Source: VXNE01 sp965208745 (GTDB lineage Bacteria; Pseudomonadota; Gammaproteobacteria; Pseudomonadales; Azotimanducaceae). Taken from it: a stretch of 64,000 nucleotides of DNA. This document shows, piece after piece, positions 9,149 through 18,065 of the stretch. Each line of letters starts with the position of its first letter. Positions within the stretch are counted from its first letter, which is position 1. Both the position numbers and the translations under genes were made by a program. The stretch lies in NCBI GenBank assembly GCA_965208745.1, contig CBDBPN010000004.1:4340001-4404000 (forward strand), written 5' to 3'. The notes under the pieces were generated by a model. The model made no database searches and was not told the origin of the DNA. It worked only from the letters and a program-made list of their open reading frames with translations.

Positions 9149-10351
9149 ATGAGTTCTTCTAACATTTTCGAGGGTGCGGACCTCCGCACGTTCTTCAAGG
9201 ATCCATACGGCCCCTACGCGTTCGCCCGCCAGGCACGCGTCTTCCGAAACGACGGCGTCTGGTACGCGGCCCGTTACGAGGACGTCGACTGGATCCTGAA
9301 GGACCGCCGCTTCGGCAAGCAGCCGCCGGCGGGAAGCGAACACCGTATGCCCCAGAGGCGCCCCGATCCGGCCGAGGAACGCAACATCCTCAACACCGAC
9401 CCGCCGGACCACACGCGCCTGCGTGGACTCGTCGCGAAGGCGTTCAACGCCCACCGCGTGGCGGGCATGCGCCCGGTGGTGCAATCGCTGGTGGACGGCC
9501 TGCTCGACGACATCGCGCCGCGCGGCAGCATGGACATCATGCGCGACTACGCCTACCCGATCCCCGCGACGGTCATCAGCGACATGCTCGGCATCCCGGA
9601 CGCGGACCGCGACCGCTTCGGACATCTCTCGAACGAGATCATTCGCTGGGGAACCGGGATCGAGCCCGGAGTGGACCTCGAGACCCGCGCGGCGCGCGCG
9701 AGAGAGGCCAGGGAGGCCTTCGACGACTACCTCACGGCGCTGTTCCCGGCCAAGCGCGAGGCGCCGACGGACGACCTGACCACGGACCTGCTGCGCGCCG
9801 AGAGCGAGGAGGGGCGCCTCACCGAACACGAGGTCACGAAGAACGTGCGCTTGCTGTTCCAGGCGGGCCACGAGACGACCGTCAACCTGATCGGCAACGC
9901 CCTGGTGGCGCTCTACCGCAACCCGGAGGAACTCGCGAAGCTGCGGGCGGACCCGGGCCTGATGCCGACGGCGGTGGAGGAGTTCCTGCGTTTCGACTCC
10001 TCGGTCCAGCAACTGCCGCGGGTCGTCCAGGAGCGCGTCGAGGTGGGCGGACAGACGCTCGAGCCCGGCGAGATGATCATCTGCCTGCTCGGGGCCGCCA
10101 ACCACGACCCCGACGTCTACGACCGCGCCGACGACCTCGATCTCGAACGCACGTTCGTCCGTTCGAAATCCTTCGGCGGGGGCATCCACTTCTGCCTCGG
10201 CGCGCAGCTCGCCCGGATGGAGACGGAGGTTGCCCTCGGCACGCTCCTCGAGCGGCTGCCGGAGATGGCACTGACGAACCTCGACGACCTCGACTACGCC
10301 TTCAACCCGTTCTTCCGGGGTCCGAAGACGCTGTTGGCGCGCTGGACATAA
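9149..10351 (+). CDS. Cytochrome P450
   Basis: 400-residue soluble bacterial P450. The oxygen-activation motif AGHETT lies at residues 239-244 in the I-helix, the EXXR motif EFLR at 278-281, and the heme-binding loop FGGGIHFCLG has its thiolate ligand at Cys349. Length is typical of class I bacterial enzymes that need separate ferredoxin and reductase partners; none is adjacent. The substrate is unknown. The nearby acyl-CoA dehydrogenase, transporter and esterase suggest catabolism of a hydrophobic compound, but this is inference. Confidence 0.96.
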   Translation: MSSSNIFEGADLRTFFKDPYGPYAFARQARVFRNDGVWYAARYEDVDWILKDRRFGKQPPAGSEHRMPQRRPDPAEERNILNTDPPDHTRLRGLVAKAFNAHRVAGMRPVVQSLVDGLLDDIAPRGSMDIMRDYAYPIPATVISDMLGIPDADRDRFGHLSNEIIRWGTGIEPGVDLETRAARAREAREAFDDYLTALFPAKREAPTDDLTTDLLRAESEEGRLTEHEVTKNVRLLFQAGHETTVNLIGNALVALYRNPEELAKLRADPGLMPTAVEEFLRFDSSVQQLPRVVQERVEVGGQTLEPGEMIICLLGAANHDPDVYDRADDLDLERTFVRSKSFGGGIHFCLGAQLARMETEVALGTLLERLPEMALTNLDDLDYAFNPFFRGPKTLLARWT

Positions 10352-10491
10352 GGGCGAGCCTGGCGTTCGTCTTGCGCTTCTTCACGTCGTGTTCCCGCTC
10401 CGCAAAACTCGCTTGCCGCATGTCCGCCTTCCAGCACCGAAGGCCAAATACAGTTGTCCCATAACCCTCGACCTATTCGGCCACCTAGGAC

Positions 10492-10506
10492 AGTCCCTGC
10501 GGGACT
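10492..10506. other. Short hairpin in the P450-esterase gap
   Basis: AGTCCC, loop TGC, GGGACT form a perfect 6-base-pair stem in the 223-base gap between the P450 and the next gene. No T-tract follows. The rest of this gap holds nothing I can recognise. Confidence 0.25.
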
Positions 10507-10574
10507 TGGCATGGCGGCACGCCGAGCCCCCACGTAGACTCTGTGACACGTTGTTGTCGAGACGCACGGGAGCA

Positions 10575-11465
10575 ATGGCCAGCCAGGAAATGCGGGATGC
10601 GGCGGCGGCGATGCGCGCCGGGGCGGAGTTCGAGGCGGTCAACGACATCGAGACGCTCAGGGCGGCCATGGCTGATCCGGAGGCCCTGACGCCGCTCCCG
10701 GAGGACGTCTCCTACTCCGACTTCGACGCGGGCGGGGTGCCAGCGCGTCACGTCGCGGCGCCCGGAGTCCGCGACGACCGCGGCCTCCTCTATTTCCACG
10801 GCGGCGGGTACGTGGCGGGCAACCTGGACACCCACACGGAACTCATGGGTCGCATCGCGCGCGCCTCCCGGGCGCCCGTGCTCGGCGTTGACTATCGGCT
10901 GGCGCCCGAACACCCGTATCCGGCCGCGGTCGACGATGCGGTCGCGAGCTACGAACACCTGCTCGGCAACGGCATCGACCCGGCCCGTATCGTGATCGCC
11001 GGGGACTCGGCCGGCGGGGGCCTGACCCTCGCCTGCATGCTCGCCCTGAGGGCGGCCGGAACACCGCTGCCGGCGGGCGCCGTCCTCATTTCGCCGTGGA
11101 CGGACCTGTCCGGCAGTGGCGTCAGCATGCAGGGGCGCCTGGAGGCGGATCCGATGCTGAGCGGAGAGATCCTGGCGCCCATGGCGGCTGCCTACGCCGG
11201 TGCCACGAGCCTCACGGACCCGGGTGTCTCTCCCTTGTTCGGCGACCTCGCAGGTCTGCCCCCGCTCCTGATCCAGGTCGGCGACGACGAGGTGTTGCTG
11301 GACGACTCGACGAGACTTGCCGAACGCGCCGAAACGGCGAACGTGCCCGTGCAGTTGCACGTCTTCGAGGGCGCATTCCATGTGTTCCACATCATGCCGA
11401 CGTTGCCCGAGGCGGGGGAAGCGCTTGCCGAGATGGGCGCGTTTTTCGATGCCGTCACCGGCTGA
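10575..11465 (+). CDS. Alpha/beta hydrolase, hormone-sensitive lipase family
   Basis: 296-residue carboxylesterase. The oxyanion-hole motif HGGGY is at residues 75-79 and the nucleophile elbow GDSAGG has Ser145. A late Asp (VGDDEVLLDDS) and His (EGAFHVFH) complete the triad. The start at 10575 is chosen because it gives the usual N-terminus (ASQEMRDAAAAM) close to the first conserved helix; the longer open frame upstream has no homology-like content. Hydrolyses short-chain acyl esters; natural substrate unknown. Confidence 0.92.
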   Translation: MASQEMRDAAAAMRAGAEFEAVNDIETLRAAMADPEALTPLPEDVSYSDFDAGGVPARHVAAPGVRDDRGLLYFHGGGYVAGNLDTHTELMGRIARASRAPVLGVDYRLAPEHPYPAAVDDAVASYEHLLGNGIDPARIVIAGDSAGGGLTLACMLALRAAGTPLPAGAVLISPWTDLSGSGVSMQGRLEADPMLSGEILAPMAAAYAGATSLTDPGVSPLFGDLAGLPPLLIQVGDDEVLLDDSTRLAERAETANVPVQLHVFEGAFHVFHIMPTLPEAGEALAEMGAFFDAVTG

Positions 11466-11508
11466 GTTACCGACCACCGCGCTTCGACGCAGACGCCGAC
11501 CCAACGAC

Positions 11509-12612
11509 GTGCCCCCACCCTGGACCTCCCCGGTGCTCGGCGTCGCGTGCCTGGCGCTGCTGGTCGGCTGCGGCGGAGGGGGCGGCGGTGGAGGAGGGGG
11601 CGGCGCCGGCGTCGACCCGCCGCCCGCCACGACCGACGACGATGACGAAGAGTGGGTCATCCCGCGCGAGCGGGTCGTGGATGGGGGACCCGGCCGCGAC
11701 GGCATCCCCGCGATCGACAACCCGATTTTTCTCCGCGCCGACCGGGTGGGGGGCTCGGCCCGCAAGCTGGTCGTGGGCTATCGGGCGGGGTCCGACGTGA
11801 AGGCCATGCCGCACGACATCCTCGATTGGCACGAGATCGTCAACGACACGCTCGGCGGCGAGCCGGTGGCGCTGACCTACTGTCCCCTGACCGGCTCGGC
11901 CCTGCTCTGGAAGTCATCGACGACCGCGCGGAATCCCACGTTCGGCGTGTCCGGCCTGCTGTACAACTCGAACCTCATCCCCTACGACCGCGAGACGGAC
12001 AGCCACTGGCTGCAGATGCTGGTGCAGTCGGTGGAGGGACCGCGCGCCGGGGACGTCCCGGAGGTCCTGCCGGTCGTGGAAACGACGCTCGGAACCTGGC
12101 GCGAGATGTATCCCGACTCGCAGCTCCTCACCCGGCAGACGGGTTACGACCGCGACTATGACGAGTACCCCTATCGGACCTACCGCACGGACGACAATCT
12201 CCTGTTCGACGTCGAACCCCTGGATACGCGCATGCAGATCAAGACGCGGGTGCTCGGCGTGTGGGTCGGGGACGCGGCCCGCGCGTATCGCATCGAGGAC
12301 TTCGGTTCCGGGGTAACCGTGCACAACGACACCATCGGCGACGTGCCCATCGTGGTCGCGGGCAGCGCGCAGAAGAACCTCGCCGTCGCCTTCGGTCGCA
12401 CCCTCCCGGACGGCACCGTGCTGTCCTTCGAGCCCGCGTCCGCACCGCTGCCGGCGATCGTGACGGACGACGAGGGCAACACGTGGGACGTGTTCGGCGA
12501 GGCCATCGACGGCACGCGGCTGACGGAACGCCTGCCGCTGGTCGACTCCCACATCGCCTTCTGGTTCGCCTGGTGGGCGTTCCACCCGGGCTCCGAGATC
12601 GCCGGGGAATGA
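11509..12612 (+). CDS. DUF3179 lipoprotein
   Basis: 367 residues from a GTG start chosen because it opens a clean lipoprotein signal (VLGVACLALLVGC). The lipidated Cys is followed by a run of about 11 glycines, apparently a flexible linker. The DUF3179 core follows: LTYCPLTGSALLWKS, TFGVSGLLYNSNLIPYDR and ETDSHWLQML. DUF3179 has no established function. It is the first gene of a tight cluster, and its stop overlaps the next start (ATGA). The cell location should be periplasm-facing membrane, by the signal. Confidence 0.88.
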   Translation: MPPPWTSPVLGVACLALLVGCGGGGGGGGGGGAGVDPPPATTDDDDEEWVIPRERVVDGGPGRDGIPAIDNPIFLRADRVGGSARKLVVGYRAGSDVKAMPHDILDWHEIVNDTLGGEPVALTYCPLTGSALLWKSSTTARNPTFGVSGLLYNSNLIPYDRETDSHWLQMLVQSVEGPRAGDVPEVLPVVETTLGTWREMYPDSQLLTRQTGYDRDYDEYPYRTYRTDDNLLFDVEPLDTRMQIKTRVLGVWVGDAARAYRIEDFGSGVTVHNDTIGDVPIVVAGSAQKNLAVAFGRTLPDGTVLSFEPASAPLPAIVTDDEGNTWDVFGEAIDGTRLTERLPLVDSHIAFWFAWWAFHPGSEIAGE

Positions 12613-13532
12613 AGACGCTCCTTGCCAACGCCTGCGCCGTCGCCGCCGTGGCGGCGCTGTCCCCGGCAGCGTTGGCCGCTACGTGCAGTTGCGCCGCCGT
12701 CCCGCTGCTCGGGTCGATGGACACGGGCGCACCGGCCGGCGGGAGCTGGCTCCTGACCGGGGGATACGAGCTCCACGAGATCGGCGACCTGTACAGTGGC
12801 TCCGACGAGGTGTCCGACGAGACGGGCCGGGAACGCTCGAGCCGGGCGCTGGTGCTGCAGGCGAGCCGGGGGTTCGGCGAGCGCCTGTCCGTGACGGCGC
12901 TCCTCTCCGCAGTGGAGCACGAGCGCCGGGTTGGCGGCCAGACGACGACGGGACGGGGCCTCGGAGACGGTCTCGTGATGCTGAAGTACTCGCCGAAGCG
13001 GATCGGTCCATTCGAGCGCAACGGCCTGACGCTGGGGGTGGGGACGGCGATTCCCGTCGGAGCCGACGACGAGCGCGACTTCGTCAACTTGGCCGAGGAC
13101 ATGCAGCCGTCCACGGGCGCCTGGGCGCCGGTCGCGTGGGTGCATGGGGAACGGGCCTGGAGCCAGGCCGCGAACACGCGTACGTTCGCTTCGCTCAGCT
13201 ATCGCTGGAATGGGGAGAACGGCCGTGACTACCGTTTTGGCGACGCCTGGACGGCCGCCCTCGGCACCACCCACCGGACCGGCCGCTGGGGGCTCGGGTT
13301 CGAGTTACGGTATCGGGACGCCGGCCGCGACGAACGGGCGTCGGCCGAGATCCCGAACACGGGGGGCCGCTGGCTGGACGGCGTGCCGGCCGCGCAGTTC
13401 CAGTTCACCGACCGCCTGGCCGGGAAGGTGTCCGCGCGGCTCCCGCTGTGGCGGGACGTGAACGATGCGCTGCAGTTCACGACGTCCTACGCGGTCTCCG
13501 TGTCGCTGTCGTGGGTCGCGGGCGGTCCGTGA
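12609..13532 (+). CDS. Predicted outer-membrane beta-barrel protein
   Basis: 307 residues with a signal peptide (VAAVAALSPAALA) and a mature start rich in cysteine (TCSCAAVPLLGSMDT). The rest alternates short amphipathic strands (LLTGGYELHEI, LVLQASRGFG, FASLSYRW, LGFELRYRD, YAVSVSLSW), as in small barrels annotated as transporters of the phenol-degradation MetA type. The start overlaps the stop of the DUF3179 gene by 4 bases and the end overlaps the thioredoxin gene, so the genes should be translationally coupled. The ligand is unknown. Confidence 0.75.
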   Translation: MKTLLANACAVAAVAALSPAALAATCSCAAVPLLGSMDTGAPAGGSWLLTGGYELHEIGDLYSGSDEVSDETGRERSSRALVLQASRGFGERLSVTALLSAVEHERRVGGQTTTGRGLGDGLVMLKYSPKRIGPFERNGLTLGVGTAIPVGADDERDFVNLAEDMQPSTGAWAPVAWVHGERAWSQAANTRTFASLSYRWNGENGRDYRFGDAWTAALGTTHRTGRWGLGFELRYRDAGRDERASAEIPNTGGRWLDGVPAAQFQFTDRLAGKVSARLPLWRDVNDALQFTTSYAVSVSLSWVAGGP

Positions 13533-14095
13533 CCGGTCCGGGCGTGCGGCTGGTCGGGGCGCTGCTCCTCGGGGCCCTCTGTCTCGGCGCCCCGGCGCGT
13601 GCCGTGCAGGTAGGCGAGCCTGCACCGCCGTTTGCGCTACCGGAGATGGGCGGCGCGGAGACGGTTGCTCTGGCGGACCTCTCGGAGAAGGTGGTGGTGC
13701 TCGACTTCTGGGCGTCGTGGTGTGCCCCCTGCCGCGAGGCCTTGCCGTTCTACTCCGACCTGCACCGCGAGTTCTCGGACCGGGGCCTGGTGGTACTCGC
13801 GGTGAACGTCGACGAGGATCTCGAGGACGCGCGGCGGTTCCTCGAACGACTCTCGCTGGCACAGCCGACCGTCCGGGACGCCGACTGGCAGGTCGGGCGG
13901 CGCTACGGCGTGGCGGTACTGCCCGCGTCCGTCGTCATCGACCGGCGCGGCCTCGTGCGCGGCCGGCACGTGGGCTTCGACGCCGGGTACGCGGCGGACA
14001 CGCGGGCCCTGGTACTCGCGCTCCTCGCCGAGCCCGCGCCGGCGCCGACGCACGGATACACTGGCGGCCCTGATCCGGACAAGAGAAAGCGATGA
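13529..14095 (+). CDS. TlpA-like thioredoxin-fold protein
   Basis: 188 residues from a GTG that overlaps the previous stop. A signal peptide (LVGALLLGALCLGAPARA) is followed by a redoxin domain with the active site WASWCAPCREALP (CxxC, Cys at about 70 and 73) and the cis-proline region GVAVLPASVVIDRRG. It should act in the periplasm as a thiol-disulfide reductase. The cysteine-rich barrel protein just upstream is a plausible client, but this is inference. Confidence 0.9.
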   Translation: MTGPGVRLVGALLLGALCLGAPARAVQVGEPAPPFALPEMGGAETVALADLSEKVVVLDFWASWCAPCREALPFYSDLHREFSDRGLVVLAVNVDEDLEDARRFLERLSLAQPTVRDADWQVGRRYGVAVLPASVVIDRRGLVRGRHVGFDAGYAADTRALVLALLAEPAPAPTHGYTGGPDPDKRKR

Positions 14096-14964
14096 TCCGA
14101 CACGTCTTCGCCGGCGCCGCGCTGCTCCTGCTTCCGCTGGCCGCCGGCAGGGCCGCCGAAACCCCGCCCCCGCCGACGTCGCAACATGCGGTCACTCCCG
14201 ACGTCGTTTACGGCCACAAGGCCGGCATGGCGCTCTTCTACGACGTGTTCCGCCCCGGGGAAGCGAACGGCGCGGCCATCGCGTTCATGGTGAGCGGGGG
14301 CTGGTTCTCCCGCTGGCAGCCCCCGGCGCAGCGCGTGGCGTGGTTCGAGCACCTGCTCGACGCGGGTTTCACGGTCTTCGCCGTCCACCACGGCAGCGCG
14401 CCCCGCTTCAAGGTGCCGGAGGCCGTGGACGACGTGCGACGCGCCGTGCGCCACATCCGCATGCACGCCGCGGAGTACGGCATCGACCCGGAGCGGATAG
14501 GCGTACACGGCGGCAGCGCGGGAGGCCACCTGTCGTTGATGCTCGGCCTCGCCGGCGACGCGGGAGATGCCGACGCCGAAGACCCCGTGGAACGGGTATC
14601 GAGCCGCGTGCAGGCCGTGGTCGCGCTGTTTCCGCCCGTCGACCTGACCCGGATCGTGGGCCCCAGCGAGCGTTTCCCCGCCCTCGACTTCGACCCGGCC
14701 CTGGCCGGGCACGTGTCGCCCATCGGCTTCGCGAGCGCCGACGACCCGCCAGTGCTCCTGATCCACGGGGACGAGGACGAGCTTGTGCCCCTCGCGAACA
14801 GCGCGGGCATGAGCGCGGCGCTGGACAAGGAGGGGGTGGCGAACGAGGTGATCGTCATCGAGGGGGCGGGCCATGGGTTTCGGGGGGCGGACCAGGTGAG
14901 GTCGCGGGAGGAGACGGTGCGTTTCTTTCGGGGGCACCTGGTCGGCAGCTCCGCGAACGAGTAG
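14092..14964 (+). CDS. Alpha/beta hydrolase, secreted BD-FAE/esterase type
   Basis: 290 residues with a signal peptide (GAALLLLPLAAGRA). The serine elbow is GVHGGSAGGHLS (Ser about 143); the late acid and base are in HGDEDELVP and GAGHGFRG. FYDVFRP near residue 45 is typical of this group. The start overlaps the thioredoxin stop (ATGA), making it the fourth gene of the coupled cluster. Probable periplasmic esterase; substrate unknown. Confidence 0.88.
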   Translation: MIRHVFAGAALLLLPLAAGRAAETPPPPTSQHAVTPDVVYGHKAGMALFYDVFRPGEANGAAIAFMVSGGWFSRWQPPAQRVAWFEHLLDAGFTVFAVHHGSAPRFKVPEAVDDVRRAVRHIRMHAAEYGIDPERIGVHGGSAGGHLSLMLGLAGDAGDADAEDPVERVSSRVQAVVALFPPVDLTRIVGPSERFPALDFDPALAGHVSPIGFASADDPPVLLIHGDEDELVPLANSAGMSAALDKEGVANEVIVIEGAGHGFRGADQVRSREETVRFFRGHLVGSSANE

Positions 14965-15011
14965 GCAACACGCTTGACCGGGCCGAGAATGACGGCCGTG
15001 GCGACAGAAGA

Positions 15012-15634
15012 ATGATCGAGAGGTTGTTTGCAGCCGTGGGCGAGTATCTGAAGCGGGGCCCACTGACCGCCGGGAAGATCACCGTTGTGCCGGTGGTCGC
15101 GTTGGCGGCAGGACTCAGTGTCGTGGTCTACGAGATAGAGACCGCAACTTCGCGTTGGAGAAGTACGCGAAGGCTGCGACCATACTGAAGGAGCTTGAGT
15201 CGAGTTCGACGTCGGCGAACGAGCGCGTTGCGGCAGCGTCCAACCTCATTGCCGGCAGGGTTGAGAAGGTGCTGGCGGAGACCCAGGGAACCGCCGCGCT
15301 TTCCCCCAGAGGGCATCGCATCGCGTTGGCGCTCATCGTCGGACTACCATGGTTGGTCCTATCCGTCGTAGGCCTCGTCGAGGCCGTACGCCGGAATCCG
15401 GACTGGCAGTACGGCTTTTTCGGTTGCTTAGCCCTGGCGATACTGCTCGGCGGCGTGTCGTTCGGCATCCCGACCGATGTGCACTGGTTCTATCGCTATG
15501 TCGTGTTCCCGCTCGCGATTTATTCGGCTCTTCTGGGGTTCTTTTTCGTGGCAGGCGAGGAGGACATCAAATCAGAGCGTGGATCTGGCGGTAACGAACA
15601 AGCCGGTGGGCTTGACGAACAGCAGGCGCGGTAG
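15012..15634 (+). pseudogene. Membrane protein with one frameshift
   Basis: The start at 15012 gives MIERLFAAVGEYLKRG and a first membrane helix (VVPVVALAAGLSVVVYEIE). After base 15140 the coding potential moves by one base to a frame reading DRNFALEKYAKAATILKELE, a coiled stretch, then two or three more helices (LALIVGLPWLVLSVVG, YGFFGCLALAILL, FPLAIYSALLGFFFVAG). Restoring one G (GAGGAC for GAGAC) joins them into about 207 residues. I do not recognise the family. It lies in the accessory island beside the Abi-like gene. Confidence 0.6.
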
Positions 15635-15719
15635 CGGGTCTGTCGCCAGAGACGGCAGCGCTTCGAGGGTCCGGGAAGAGGACCGAAGCCGGTTGTGGTT
15701 TGAAGCCTAGTCGCGGATT

Positions 15720-16424
15720 TCACCACGCGATGAACTGGGTTCGATCCGCATCGAGCACATCTCCGAGCCGGCTGTGGCGTTGCACCCAGTCCGCGACCTC
15801 CGGCGAGATCCACCCGAGGACCGTCAGTATTCGAAGGTGGTCCGCCTTGAGATCGCGCCGAAAAACCGGCTCGTGATGCGCAACGCGGTTTCGCAGCTTG
15901 CGCAACGCGTCCAACTCCGCGTGCGCCCGCTTCCGGGACAACGCCTCTTGATGTTGGAACACAGGGCGAAGGCACGGTCGCCAGAGGACCATTTCGTAGT
16001 TCGCCCTACGACCGTCGGGCCTCCGCCCGCCGGGCCCTAAGAGCGACACCCAGAAACCGAATGGCAGTGAAGCGACGACCTGTCCCGCCGTCTTCGCGCC
16101 TATCTGTCCCCGGACCTTGCGTTTCGCAGCGGAAATCCTGTCCAGGCACCCGACGGCCAGAGTAGCGTCAAGACGGTCAAACCAGTCCACGCCGAAACGC
16201 GTGGTCAAACGGGCATGGACCGCGTTGCGCAAAGTCACCTCGACGACCTGCAACGGCCCGTAAAGTGCCGCGCTCGCCGCCGTATTCCAGGCGTATAGAC
16301 TCGACGCCTTCACCGCATCGCCGCGCGACGCCTCCAGATACGGCCGAAAACGGTCCTCCGACAGATACTCCCGGACAGCTTGCAGCTCCGGCCCGCGGGG
16401 CCCGTTCACTCCCTTGAAATTCAT
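15720..16424 (-). CDS. Abi-like protein (Abi_2 / HEPN-related)
   Basis: 234 residues similar to abortive-infection proteins of the Abi_2 group. The SLYAWNTAASAALYGPLQVVEV and LRNAVHARL stretches, and the C-terminal LRNRVAHHEPVF, are diagnostic. The R-N-R-V-A-H spacing (R-x4-H) is the HEPN ribonuclease signature. Members are thought to cleave RNA on phage infection, but few have been tested. It stands alone, with no obvious antitoxin, between two frameshifted genes, in keeping with an accessory island. Confidence 0.82.
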   Translation of the reverse strand: MNFKGVNGPRGPELQAVREYLSEDRFRPYLEASRGDAVKASSLYAWNTAASAALYGPLQVVEVTLRNAVHARLTTRFGVDWFDRLDATLAVGCLDRISAAKRKVRGQIGAKTAGQVVASLPFGFWVSLLGPGGRRPDGRRANYEMVLWRPCLRPVFQHQEALSRKRAHAELDALRKLRNRVAHHEPVFRRDLKADHLRILTVLGWISPEVADWVQRHSRLGDVLDADRTQFIAW

Positions 16425-16502
16425 CGCACCACCTGTATCCTGTTACCGGTACGCCCCGGACCCGCCTCTGCCTTTTGGGTATGCGCCCGGGGCGCTGTTT
16501 CT

Positions 16503-16990
16503 CTAGCCTCCCTGCTTGGACCTGCCTAGGGAGTGTCCGGATTGCTCTACGTCGTGGAGCGCCTGCCGGGCTTCTTCGCGGGCCTTACGGAACTCAGGCT
16601 CAAGTTCCTTAAGGCGGGCGACCAGTCCTTGGAGGTCGTATCGGTTCGCCCGGTTGCCACCGCTAGCTGCTCGTTGTGGGATGCGCTGCACGAGCCCGGC
16701 GGCCTCGAGGTCGGCAAGGTGACGCTGGACCATCCGAGGACTGAGGTTGAGCCTCTCCGCCAGCGTCCGCTTCAAAGGAAACGGCAGCTTGTCGCGCTCC
16801 CACCAATAGTCGGCAAGATGCAGAAGCAGGGCCAGCTGGGTTGCGTTCAAGCCCAGACGGCGTTGAGCGCGGAAGAGCAGCGACGGGATGATCGAATAGC
16901 CCTGCTCGATCACCCGCTTGCCCCACTTCGCTCGGCCGAGTCCGGCTTTTGGGTCGGCCTCTCCTTGTTTTGGTTCTTGCCCATCGGCAT
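16503..16990 (-). pseudogene. Winged-helix protein with one frameshift
   Basis: From ATG 16990 the frame reads MPMGKNQNKERP and then shifts near 16928, where one A appears lost (CGAAG for CGAAAG). Downstream it reads KWGKRVIEQGYSII, then LLLHLADYWW and a winged helix (LAERLNLSPRMVQRHLADLE) with a basic tail. From the GTG at 16913 an intact 136-residue version is still possible, but it would lack the conserved KWGK lead-in. It resembles replication-initiator or phage-type helix-turn-helix proteins; the exact role is unknown. A palindrome cluster lies just upstream. Confidence 0.65.
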
Positions 16991-17104
16991 CTCCGGTTGT
17001 CGTCGGCGGCCGAAAATGTAGTCGGGCGAGGGCAAGACCGTACGCCTCTAATAGCCTCGGGAGGGGGACGTTGTTTACTCCACCCCATAGTCATGTCTGA
17101 CCTG

Positions 17105-17224
17105 GGGGGACGACCGCCCGTTCCCCCGTAAGCATGACAAGTCACGTAGCCGTTAAGGCCGAGTAGACGAAACGGCCTGAAAAGGGGTGAGGACATTCGT
17201 GTCCCACCCCAGCGCCGAAAGCGC
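17105..17224. repeat. Cluster of five inverted repeats
   Basis: In 120 bases there are GGGGGA/TCCCCC (17105-17127, loop 11), TGAC/GTCA (17135-17144, loop 2), AGGCCG/CGGCCT (17156-17178, loop 11), GGGGTG-A-GGAC/GTCC-CACCCC (17184-17210, loop 6, one bulge) and GCGC/GCGC (17212-17224, loop 5). They fill much of the 298-base gap between the winged-helix gene start and the EthD gene. This could be a structured RNA, an operator array or an old origin or attachment site. No function is proven. Confidence 0.4.
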
Positions 17225-17288
17225 GCCAAACCGGAGCCCGCGCCGGCGGAGGATACACTGACATCCCCAACACGGACGGGACACAACG

Positions 17289-18065
17289 ATGATCCGACTA
17301 GTGCATGTCCTGCGCGGGAAGCCGGGGCTGTCCCTCGCGGAGTTCCACGACTACTGGCTGCGCCGGCACGGACCGCTGCTTGCGGGCTTCGCGGAAGACC
17401 TCGGCATCCTCCGACACGTGCAGACGCACACCCTGGAGGGCGACGCGCACGCGGGGGCGCAGCGCGCCCGGGGCGGCAGCATGGAGCCCCACTACGACGG
17501 CGTCGCCGAGACCTGGTGGGCGGCGGAGGCGGACCTCGAAGCGGCGATCGCGAGCGAGCCTGTGCAGGCGGCGGTGACGGCGTTGCTGGCGGACGAGGCG
17601 GAGTTCATCGACCTGCCCGGCTCCCCGATCTGGTTCGCCTACGAGTATCCGCAGGTGAACCCGTCTCCGGAGAACGTCGTCGCCCGGGTCAAGAACAACG
17701 TGGTGCGGGTTTTCTACCCGCTACGGCAGAAGGCATCGCTCACCGAGGAGCAGGCGCGACACTACTGGCTCACGCACCACGGCCCGCTCGTGCGGTCACA
17801 TGCCGAGGCGGCGGGCACCCTGTGCTACCGCCAGGTGCACCGGGCCGATACGCCGATGAACGCACGCGTCCAGCAGGCCCGCGGTACCGTGGTGGAACCC
17901 TACCTCGGGCACGCAGAGGCGTGGTTGGACCGCGGCAGGGCGCCCGGCACCGAGGAGGCGCGACGGGCCGGGGCCGCCTTCGTCGAGGACGAGCACCGGT
18001 TCATCGACATGGAACGCTCGACCATCTTCTTCGGCAAGGAACACACGATCATCGACCGGCGGTAG
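17289..18065 (+). CDS. Double EthD-domain protein
   Basis: 258 residues made of two EthD (dimeric alpha/beta barrel) halves. Each carries the family signature: FHDYWLRRHGPLL at about residues 18-30 and ARHYWLTHHGPLV at about 157-169. EthD proteins were first linked to ether degradation and often accompany P450s, but their reaction is unclear. Such domains normally pair as dimers, so the fusion gives an internal dimer. The 3' end overlaps the convergent SDR gene by 17 bases. Confidence 0.88.
   Translation: MIRLVHVLRGKPGLSLAEFHDYWLRRHGPLLAGFAEDLGILRHVQTHTLEGDAHAGAQRARGGSMEPHYDGVAETWWAAEADLEAAIASEPVQAAVTALLADEAEFIDLPGSPIWFAYEYPQVNPSPENVVARVKNNVVRVFYPLRQKASLTEEQARHYWLTHHGPLVRSHAEAAGTLCYRQVHRADTPMNARVQQARGTVVEPYLGHAEAWLDRGRAPGTEEARRAGAAFVEDEHRFIDMERSTIFFGKEHTIIDRR

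Noticed and set aside
7544..10189. Long minus-strand frame crossing the MFS and P450 genes
   Set aside because: It overlaps one gene in a different frame and the other antisense, with low-complexity basic composition. No domain is visible.
10492..10506. Terminator after the P450 gene
   Set aside because: A clean stem is present, but it lies 140 bases after the stop and lacks a T-tract, so it is listed only as a hairpin.
11570..11625. A trinucleotide microsatellite in the DUF3179 gene
   Set aside because: The glycine run uses mixed codons (GGC, GGA, GGG, GGT) and so is not a simple repeat.
16434..16500. Terminator or origin between the winged-helix and Abi genes
   Set aside because: CGCCCCGG and CCGGGGCG pair over about 28 bases, but the loop is long and no T-run follows.
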